From Fibrobacter succinogenes (lineage in GTDB: Bacteria; Fibrobacterota; Fibrobacteria; Fibrobacterales; Fibrobacteraceae): DNA of 64,000 nucleotides. How positions within the stretch are numbered: the stretch's first letter is position 1; every line of letters begins with the position of its first letter. Shown here piece after piece: positions 58,354 to 64,000 of the stretch. The stretch is from the NCBI GenBank assembly GCA_902756345.1, contig CACVQR010000006.1:1-64000 (forward strand). The letters run 5' to 3'. The notes beneath the pieces were generated by a model that was given only the letters and a program-made list of their open reading frames with translations, was not told where the DNA came from and ran no database searches. The position numbers and the translations under genes were made by a program.

Positions 58354-59278
58354 AAGGAATGATTTTCTCCATGATTTGGTGGTGGGACACATGCCCACCG
58401 TTGGTGATTTCGATTCTGACCCTCGGAAGGGCCGGACAGATAAAACTCAGGTCTCCAATCAAATCTAGTATTTTATGCATCGCAGGTTCGTTTGCGATGC
58501 GGAATTTGGGCGAACAGGCGCTGTTTTGAGCCGCGCAATCCCCCGCTGCGAGCAGGAGTCCGCAAGATTCATCGACTCCGGCGAGGAGCCCTGCCGCACG
58601 GGCGCGCTCCAGTTCCACCTGGTGAATGAAGGTGCGTGCCATGAAAATTTGGTACAAGTTCTCGGGCGAATAAATGGAGACGGACGCCGCCGACTTCAGG
58701 TCGTAACCGTCGCGGGCGGTATTGCGATCGAGCACGTATTCGACTTCGAAAGTTTCCGCCGGCGTAATGCGGACATGACCATGGATTGCCGCGTCGCCTT
58801 CGGCTCCTCGCAATGACATTCCGACGGCATGCAAGTCCCACTCGGCGTGTACGGGGGCATCGTAAAAGACGAGTTCTTCGGGCGCTCCGCAAAATTTTCG
58901 CATTTCGCAGAAGAACGGAATCGACGAACCGTCCATCATCGGGACTTCGGGCTTTGTAGCATCAGTGAGTCGCACGTTAAAGCGCCGGTGCGGCCACATC
59001 AGGAACACGGGTGCCAAATGCTCCGGCGAAAGCAACTGCAGCGAAGGCTCCCCCGCCGCAGAATCCGCCGAGTCCTTCAACCTATAACCGGCGGTACGTT
59101 TCGCAAAAAATTCAAGTTCTTCAAAACAATGACACGCGTCGCTGCGATAAAAAAGCTTTTCGCCCACATACCACGCCACAAAAGGAACCTTCTGCGGATC
59201 CTTTTCCAGCGGCTCGACAGAAACCGATGTCGAACCAAAGCTTAAGCTGGGGGATTTAAATTCACACACATTACTCAT
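58322..59278 (-). CDS. lpxC: UDP-3-O-acyl-GlcNAc deacetylase, divergent LpxC
   Basis: 318 aa. Pattern matches: SPEHLAPVFLMWPHRRFNV (first zinc His), ARTFIHQVELERARAAGLLAG, NEPAMHKILDLIGDL (second His and Asp), NGGHVSHHQIMEKI (catalytic His). The N terminus is divergent. MSLRGAEGDAAIHG near residues 155-168 is the in-frame translation of a CGTCATTGCGAGG element (58781-58818). LpxC commits lipid A synthesis. It lies between lpxD and fabZ with a 3' overlap with fabZ. The main residues are present, so it is probably active. Confidence 0.85.
   Translation of the reverse strand: MSNVCEFKSPSLSFGSTSVSVEPLEKDPQKVPFVAWYVGEKLFYRSDACHCFEELEFFAKRTAGYRLKDSADSAAGEPSLQLLSPEHLAPVFLMWPHRRFNVRLTDATKPEVPMMDGSSIPFFCEMRKFCGAPEELVFYDAPVHAEWDLHAVGMSLRGAEGDAAIHGHVRITPAETFEVEYVLDRNTARDGYDLKSAASVSIYSPENLYQIFMARTFIHQVELERARAAGLLAGVDESCGLLLAAGDCAAQNSACSPKFRIANEPAMHKILDLIGDLSFICPALPRVRIEITNGGHVSHHQIMEKIIPYVNAGIFTQV
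58781..58818 (-). repeat. CGTCATTGCGAGG palindromic element inside lpxC
   Basis: Minus strand TGTCATTGCGAGGAGCCGAA-GGCGACGCGGCAATCC, read in the lpxC frame as SLRGAEGDAAI. A different reading frame of the element is used than in grpE. Confidence 0.75.
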
Positions 59279-59338
59279 TACGAGCTACAAAATAGTAAAT
59301 ATCTGCAGTAAGACATTTTCAAGCCTCAGTCAACAAAA

Positions 59339-59373
59339 GATCCTTCGACTCGTTACACTCGCTCAGGATGACA
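59339..59373. repeat. GATCCTTCGAC...CTCAGGATGACA repeat, copy 2
   Basis: AGATCCTTCGACTCGTTACA-CTCGCTCAGGATGAC. Short copy of 10057-10112, next to a heptamer palindrome. Confidence 0.65.
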
Positions 59374-59380
59374 CTCAAAC

Positions 59381-59450
59381 AATGTGAAATGACAAATGAG
59401 AAATGTGAAATAAATAATCTCTCATCACACACTTCACATTACACATCCCT
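59381..59450. repeat. Heptamer palindrome, family A copy 3
   Basis: AATGTGA AATGACA AATGAGA (1 nt) AATGTGA AATAAAT AATCTCT CATCACA CACTTCA CATTACA CATCCCT. Same organisation as copies 1, 2 and 4; between lpxD and lpxC. Confidence 0.8.
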
Positions 59451-59459
59451 AATCACTGT

Positions 59460-60527
59460 CTACTTCAATTTTTTTTTCGCCATCATGCGGAGTTCGACCA
59501 TTTGACGACGCCAGATTTCGATGTCAATCGCCGGGAACCCAGCAACGGTCTTGCCAGCGGGAACACTCTTGGTCACGCCCGCTTTCGCGGTCACAATCGC
59601 ATTCTTGCCCACGGTCAAGTGCCCCGCCGCCTTGGCTCCGCCCGCGAACTGTACGCCGTCTTCGAGAATCGTCGTGCCGCCGAGCGCCGTCTGCGAGGCC
59701 ATGTAAATGTTGTTGCCTAAAACGCAGTTGTGAGCAATCTGCACCATGGAATCCAAGTGGCAATTGTCGCCGATGGTCGTCGGCGAAATGAATCCGGCCG
59801 CCACGACCGTATTCGCACCAAAGCTACAACGATTCCCAATGCGGACGCCCGCAAAATGCGGCACCATACGTCGTTCACCTTCGTGCTCGTAAAATCCGAA
59901 CCCGCGGCTACCGACCACGACGCCTGCCTGAAAAATGCAACCCTCGCCCACGATGACATTCGGGTAAATGGTCACGTTCGATTCCAGGCGGCAGCCTCGC
60001 CCGACACTTGCACCTCGCATTACCACGCAGCCGGGCCCGACAAAGCAACCTTCGTCGACAAAGCCTTCCACAACTGCCGTCGGGTGAATCCACGGGCCGG
60101 TTTCGCCATAGTCCACGCCCATGTAGTCGCGGTCAAAATGCACGCCCGATTCCATATTGTCATTAAAGCCATTGCCCTCGAAACGTTCCAGGAACTTGAC
60201 CATGGCATGGTAAGGTTCTTTGACGGCGACAATGTTCTTTGCGTTCGGGAAAATCTCGGCGAACGAAATCTCGCCCGATTGCACCGCTGCAGAAGGCACG
60301 AACAAGAGGCCGGCAGCCGTCTTTTTCAAATCATCGTTCGAAGGACCGTTTGCATGCGTCACGCTCTCGACGCGACCCACCCAAAAACTCACGTCGTTTT
60401 CGCGAGCCTGCGTCAGTGCAGCAAAGCCTGTTAAAGTAACCTCTGGCGACTCGCGCAAGACGTTACATTCCATCGATTCTGTATTGCGTAAAAATTCAAG
60501 GACTTCGGCACAGCAAACGGAGAACAT
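59460..60527 (-). CDS. lpxD: UDP-3-O-acylglucosamine N-acyltransferase
   Basis: 355 aa. The N-terminal uridine-binding domain (FAALTQARENDVSFWVGR ... GLLFVPSAAV), then about 25 hexapeptide turns of a left-handed beta-helix (IHPTAVVEGFVDEGCFVGPGCVVMRGASVG ...), with the catalytic His in DSMVQIAHNCVLGNN and a C-terminal helix. Adds the second 3-hydroxyacyl chain to UDP-GlcN in lipid A synthesis. ATG overlaps the dagK stop (TAATG), so translation is coupled. Confidence 0.95.
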   Translation of the reverse strand: MFSVCCAEVLEFLRNTESMECNVLRESPEVTLTGFAALTQARENDVSFWVGRVESVTHANGPSNDDLKKTAAGLLFVPSAAVQSGEISFAEIFPNAKNIVAVKEPYHAMVKFLERFEGNGFNDNMESGVHFDRDYMGVDYGETGPWIHPTAVVEGFVDEGCFVGPGCVVMRGASVGRGCRLESNVTIYPNVIVGEGCIFQAGVVVGSRGFGFYEHEGERRMVPHFAGVRIGNRCSFGANTVVAAGFISPTTIGDNCHLDSMVQIAHNCVLGNNIYMASQTALGGTTILEDGVQFAGGAKAAGHLTVGKNAIVTAKAGVTKSVPAGKTVAGFPAIDIEIWRRQMVELRMMAKKKLK

Positions 60528-61489
60528 TATTCCCCCAGCGCCATAATCTGCACCTTGCAGGCAAAGTCAATGTCTACATGGCCGCCAAGTTTACCGCTCA
60601 AGTCTTCGCCATCGAGCTGCAAAAATTCGTCTTCGGCAAATTCCAGTTTAATCGATTTCGCCTTGCGAGTCTTGATGAAATATTTTTTGACTAGGTTTCC
60701 GATTACCGGCAAGTTCCCGACCGCAATGGCCAGCAAGAACGTGAACATGTTCGGCACGCATACGATTTCGAGCAAGCCATCTGCCATGTCGGACTTGTAG
60801 AAGGGATTCGTACCGCTAGCAAAACTCGGGATATTGCCCACAATCACGGTGCGGTGGCCGTCCAGAATTTTTTGCCAGCTGCGGCCCTCGGCATCTACAA
60901 ACGAAAGCTTACCCTTTTTAAGCTGGTAAGAGCGGTCCGCAAAGAAACTCTTCACGTAATGCAGTTTGTTCACCAGCACAGAATTCGAATTGAATTCGCC
61001 GTTGGCGCGGGCGCGGTTAAAGTCGTGAGCGATTCGGGCATCGATACCGCCCGAAAAATAGTTCGCAAAGGCAAGTTTCCCGTTCACCTTCCAGATATCG
61101 AAAGGGCGCGCCTTGGCTTGCAGCAAGCGACGCACCAAGAACAAGAGTCCCTTGTCTACATAGGGCTTGTAAAGGTTCAGCACGCGCGCAAGGTCGTTGC
61201 CAGTACCCAGCGGAATCAGGCCGATTTTTACGGACTTCGCGTATTCCGAAGAGACCATGACCGAAAGGACAGAAGACACGGTGCCATCGCCACCGACGGC
61301 CACCAGTTTTTCGGTATTGGCAAGAGCGTCCCTGATCTGATTGTCTAACCCATCGATATTGGTAAATTCGGCCTTCCATTGGTCTTCCGTATAATTCAAA
61401 GAAGACATGATTTCGGGCAAATACTGGTGAATCACCTTGCCCTGGCCGCCGCCACTAATCGGATTAATGAGAAAGACAAACTTATACAT
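60527..61489 (-). CDS. dagK: Diacylglycerol kinase family lipid kinase
   Basis: About 320 aa from the ATG at 61489 (a GTG lies one codon earlier). ATP-binding LINPISGGGQGK, catalytic VAVGGDGTVSSVLS and IGLIPLGTGNDLARVL, and the C-terminal beta-domain with SDMADGLLEIVCV and LQLDGEDL. Phosphorylates diacylglycerol or a related lipid at the membrane. First gene of the dagK-lpxD-lpxC-fabZ row. TATATT lies 9 nt before the ATG without a ribosome-binding site. Confidence 0.9.
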   Translation of the reverse strand: MYKFVFLINPISGGGQGKVIHQYLPEIMSSLNYTEDQWKAEFTNIDGLDNQIRDALANTEKLVAVGGDGTVSSVLSVMVSSEYAKSVKIGLIPLGTGNDLARVLNLYKPYVDKGLLFLVRRLLQAKARPFDIWKVNGKLAFANYFSGGIDARIAHDFNRARANGEFNSNSVLVNKLHYVKSFFADRSYQLKKGKLSFVDAEGRSWQKILDGHRTVIVGNIPSFASGTNPFYKSDMADGLLEIVCVPNMFTFLLAIAVGNLPVIGNLVKKYFIKTRKAKSIKLEFAEDEFLQLDGEDLSGKLGGHVDIDFACKVQIMALGE

Positions 61490-61554
61490 CACAGCTAAAA
61501 TATAATTATATAAAGGATCAAGTCTAAAGCAAAGTTTTTTGTAGCAAAAAAGCG

Positions 61555-62067
61555 TTAAGAGTTTCTCAACTCTTCTTTAATGACCAAATAATGTTCCGCA
61601 TTTTCGTGAAATTTGCGGATTTCGTCTTCGGTCAGTTCACGCACCACATGGGCCGGAGCACCCACAATCAAGCTGCGTTCCGGGAATTCCTTGTTTTGCG
61701 TCACCACGGCACCGGCAGCCACCACGCTGTTCGACTTGATGTGTACGCCGTCCATGAGGATTGCACCCATGCCAATCAGCACGTGGTCGTCAACATCGCA
61801 AGCATGCAAAATGGCATTATGGCCCACGGTCACGTCGTCGCCCACATGCACGCCGACTCCTGTCGAAAGATGCACGGTCACATTATCCTGGATATTGGTT
61901 CGCTTGCCAATGCGAATTTCGGCGAGGTCTGCACGGATAACCGTATTGTAAAAAACAGACGAATCGTCGCCAATTTCTACATCGCCAACGACTTTGGCAC
62001 CTTCTGCGATAAACACGCGTTCGCCAAGAACGGGCTTTTTACCTTTGTATTCAATCAAACTAGCCAT
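61555..62067 (-). CDS. Gamma-class carbonic anhydrase family protein
   Basis: 170 aa. Left-handed beta-helix with GERVFIAEGAKVVGDVEIGDDSSVFYNTVIRADLAEIRIGKRTNIQDNVTVHL; metal-binding His in NVTVHLS and in VTVGHNAILHAC, the third in the same triad. VGAPAHVVRELTEDEI closes the helix. The family includes YrdA and CaiE-like proteins; carbonic anhydrase activity is shown for some only. Monocistronic. Confidence 0.88.
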   Translation of the reverse strand: MASLIEYKGKKPVLGERVFIAEGAKVVGDVEIGDDSSVFYNTVIRADLAEIRIGKRTNIQDNVTVHLSTGVGVHVGDDVTVGHNAILHACDVDDHVLIGMGAILMDGVHIKSNSVVAAGAVVTQNKEFPERSLIVGAPAHVVRELTEDEIRKFHENAEHYLVIKEELRNS

Positions 62068-62087
62068 AATTACAATTTATAAAAAAG

Positions 62088-62115
62088 TAGGCAGTAGACA
62101 GTAGGAAGTAGACAG
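62088..62115. repeat. Heptamer repeat, family B copy 5
   Basis: TAGGCAG TAGACAG TAGGAAG TAGACAG, followed by T8; between the carbonic-anhydrase-like gene and the divergent aldehyde dehydrogenase. Confidence 0.8.
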
Positions 62116-62210
62116 TTTTTTTTATGGATAGAATCATTTGACTCGCTACAATGGTATAAATCAAGCGACTTTAGGCCTAAGACGTATGAGTAAAAATTAT
62201 ATTGTTCCAC

Positions 62211-63641
62211 ATGTCAGATTTCTTACAAAACATATTTGATGCGCAGGGTGAAAACCGCTGGAAAATTGCACAATTAAGCGTGAAGGAACGCATCGCCAAG
62301 TTGGCTAAACTCCGCAAGGTCATTGTGGCCCGACAGCAGGAATTTTATGATGCCGTATGGACCGATTTCCACAAGCCGAAAACCGAAGCCTGGCTTACCG
62401 AAGTCTACCCTGCCCTGCAAGAAATCGACCACACCGTGAACCACTTGCCCGATTGGGTCGAAGATAAAGACGGTAACTTTAGTCTTCTGTTCCCGCTGAA
62501 TTCAAGCGTGAGCCATTTTGAACCCAAGGGCCGCGTGCTGATTATGGCACCGTGGAATTACCCGTTCTTGCTTTTTATTTCGCCGGTCGTCGCAGCCGTC
62601 GCTGCCGGCAATGTGGTGATAGCAAAGCCGAGCCACAAGACGCCTCATGTAGCGGCATTTCTTGAATCGCTGATTTCTGACGTTTTCCCGCAAAACGAAG
62701 TCGCCGTTGTGCAGGGCGCAGGTGCCGAAATTGGCGACCAGTTGCTCGCCCTCCCCTTCGATCATGTATTCTTTACGGGTAGCCCGAACGTGGGCGCCCA
62801 TGTGGCAGAACAAGCGGCAAAAATTCATGCCAGCGTGACGCTTGAGCTCGGCGGAAAATCGCCGGCAATCGTTCTGGATGACGTGAACATCAAGGATGCC
62901 GCAAAGAAAATCGCCTGGGGCAAGTGCCTGAACGCAGGTCAAACCTGCATCGCTCCCGACTACATGCTTTGCCCGCAACGTTTAATGCAGCCGCTCGCCG
63001 AAGCCGTTGCAGACAACATAAAGAAAATGTACGGCGAAACCGAAGACGCCCGCCGGAACTCCGAGATTTTTGTACACATCGTTGAAAGCCGCACCGTCGA
63101 GCGCCACCAAGCGCTCATTGAGGATGCGCTTGCAAAAGGTGCGAAGGCCGTCATCGGCGGCGCGGAATTCTGCGACAGTGGCACCAGATACACTCCCGCA
63201 ACCGTACTCACGGGAATCACCGCCGACATGCGCATTATGGAATCCGAAATTTTCGGACCGATTCTCCCGATAATTGCCTACGAAAATCTCGACGATGCGA
63301 TACAATTCGTGCAAAGTCGCCCGAAGCCGCTGGCACTGTACATTTTCGGAAAGTCCGAAGTGAAAATCAACGAAGTTATCGCCCGCACCTCATCAGGTTC
63401 CACCTGCGTAAACCACTGCATTTTGCAAATTGAAAATCTGTCGGTTCCTTTTGGCGGAGTCGGCATGAGCGGCACCGGCAATTACCACGGAATTTACGGA
63501 TTCAAGACTTTTAGCCACGAACGCAATGTAATGCGGCAAGGCGCATTAGACACCATGACATTCCTTTACCCGCCATACCACAAGAAGGGCGACAAGGGCT
63601 GGCGCGCGTTCATCCAGAATTTGGTCAAGAAAATATTATAA
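62211..63641 (+). CDS. Aldehyde dehydrogenase
   Basis: 476 aa from the ATG at 62211, 7 nt after TATATT (62198-62203) with no ribosome-binding site; the frame is open 3 codons upstream. MAPWNYPFLLFISPVVAAVAAGNVVIAKPSHKTPHVAAFLESLI, FTGSPNVGAHVAEQAAKIHASVTLELGGKSPAIVLDDVNIKDAAKKIAWGKCLNAGQTCIAPDYML (Glu and catalytic Cys), and the C-terminal PFGGVGMSGTGNYHGIYGFKTFSHERNVM are those of class 3-type (ALDH3/coniferyl- or fatty-aldehyde) dehydrogenases. NAD(P)-dependent oxidation of aldehydes; a C-terminal basic helix may attach it to the membrane. Confidence 0.92.
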   Translation: MSDFLQNIFDAQGENRWKIAQLSVKERIAKLAKLRKVIVARQQEFYDAVWTDFHKPKTEAWLTEVYPALQEIDHTVNHLPDWVEDKDGNFSLLFPLNSSVSHFEPKGRVLIMAPWNYPFLLFISPVVAAVAAGNVVIAKPSHKTPHVAAFLESLISDVFPQNEVAVVQGAGAEIGDQLLALPFDHVFFTGSPNVGAHVAEQAAKIHASVTLELGGKSPAIVLDDVNIKDAAKKIAWGKCLNAGQTCIAPDYMLCPQRLMQPLAEAVADNIKKMYGETEDARRNSEIFVHIVESRTVERHQALIEDALAKGAKAVIGGAEFCDSGTRYTPATVLTGITADMRIMESEIFGPILPIIAYENLDDAIQFVQSRPKPLALYIFGKSEVKINEVIARTSSGSTCVNHCILQIENLSVPFGGVGMSGTGNYHGIYGFKTFSHERNVMRQGALDTMTFLYPPYHKKGDKGWRAFIQNLVKKIL

Positions 63642-63709
63642 TGTGTGATGTGTAATGTGAAATGTATGATGAATCATTTCACATTCCTCATTCCACATTT
63701 CACATTAAG
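63640..63709. repeat. Heptamer palindrome, family A copy 4
   Basis: AATGTGT GATGTGT AATGTGA AATGTAT GATGAAT CATTTCA CATTCCT CATTCCA CATTTCA CATTAAG: ten heptamers, the two halves near-perfect inverted complements. Separates convergent genes and starts in the aldehyde dehydrogenase stop codon. Confidence 0.85.
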
Positions 63710-63715
63710 CACGGT

Positions 63716-64000
63716 CTAGTGTCCGACGTAAAGTTTCTTCATTTCATCGGAAATGGCCATGGGGCGGCCGCGTTTCATGTCGACAAGCACCCACTGGGTT
63801 TCCGATTCGAAAATCACCTTACCGTCAGAGACACGTTCAAAGCGGCACTTGCGTAAGCTGGCCACTTTACCGTAGGCGGCGACCCACGTGGTTCCGCGGA
63901 TTTCGTCACCCAAGAACGCCTGGTTCTTGTATTCCACGTGCTGCACGTGAATCATCCAGCCGGCACCCAGTTCACGCATCAAGGCTGTGCCGCCCACCTG
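63716..64000 (-). CDS. 4HBT-type acyl-CoA thioesterase, 5' end beyond the window
   Basis: The last 94 residues of a hot-dog thioesterase: VQHVEYKNQAFLGDEIRGTTWVAAYGKVASLRKCRFERVSDGKVIFESETQWVLVDMKRGRPMAISDEM. The VLVDxxxGRPxxI segment is typical of 4-hydroxybenzoyl-CoA thioesterase/FadM-like enzymes. The frame stays open to the right edge, so the N-terminal catalytic Asp region is missing. Substrate unknown. Confidence 0.8.
   Translation of the reverse strand, partial: QVGGTALMRELGAGWMIHVQHVEYKNQAFLGDEIRGTTWVAAYGKVASLRKCRFERVSDGKVIFESETQWVLVDMKRGRPMAISDEMKKLYVGH

Overview
The window looks like chromosomal DNA of a cellulolytic Fibrobacter (Fibrobacterota). Diagnostic features are two complete and two partial genes of the F. 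succinogenes major paralogous (FISUMP, TIGR02145) family, a TIGR02147-family regulator, a circularly permuted 1,3-1,4-beta-glucanase very close to the classic F. succinogenes enzyme, poly-serine linkers, and C-terminal sorting-type domains on secreted plant-wall enzymes. Lipid A genes and many lipoproteins and beta-barrels show a Gram-negative envelope. The best-supported promoters read TTG(A/C)NN-17 bp-TAWATT. Several genes start only 5-9 nt after the -10 box and have no Shine-Dalgarno, so they are probably leaderless.

Layout. 0-10 kb is an accessory region: FISUMP lipoprotein genes with small downstream LEPR-motif ORFs, two toxin-antitoxin pairs, a GH43-CBM6 enzyme, an AAA/DUF4143 ATPase, a RhuM-like protein and many intergenic repeats. 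10-31 kb holds grpE, a three-part LplT-PlsC-acyl-ACP synthetase fusion, an HExxH secreted protein, tandem CE6 acetyl esterases, trpB, a structured-RNA or 53-aa locus, ogt, a Mur ligase, a two-gene agmatine-to-putrescine operon, a DUF2914 membrane protein and an Ig-repeat surface protein. 31-41 kb holds a radical SAM/DUF4130 DNA-repair pair, a GH5 glycosidase, two coupled GAF-GGDEF proteins, and an overlapping TIGR02147-lipoprotein-PAS unit. 41-50 kb holds an rpoZ-like gene, tRNA-Ser(GGA), an M3 peptidase, lipoproteins, beta-barrels, ruvAB and a short AT-rich island. 50-64 kb holds the lichenase, a GntR/LacI-type regulator, an IMP cyclohydrolase, gatB, a YrdC/Sua5 protein, another FISUMP gene, the dagK-lpxD-lpxC-fabZ envelope-lipid cluster, a gamma-carbonic anhydrase, an aldehyde dehydrogenase and a truncated thioesterase.

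How the parts work together. GH43, CE6, GH5 and GH16 products attack hemicellulose side chains, acetyl groups and mixed-linkage glucan. dagK-lpxD-lpxC-fabZ and the acyltransferase fusion supply and repair envelope lipids. ruvAB, ogt and the radical SAM pair serve DNA repair.

Most unusual signals. (1) At four places a FISUMP 3' end is followed by a TTTAAAC-like AT tract, a hairpin of unrelated sequence, and 12-14 nt later a micro-ORF starting MS(K/N); two of these end in the LEPR-XLL motif normally found at the N terminus of giant surface proteins. (2) Heptanucleotide repeats of at least three families fill intergenic gaps, often as long palindromes. (3) A palindromic element of the CGTCATTGCGAGG type has been inserted in frame into grpE and lpxC. 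(4) A 67-bp duplicated promoter segment joins a FISUMP remnant to a leaderless rhuM.
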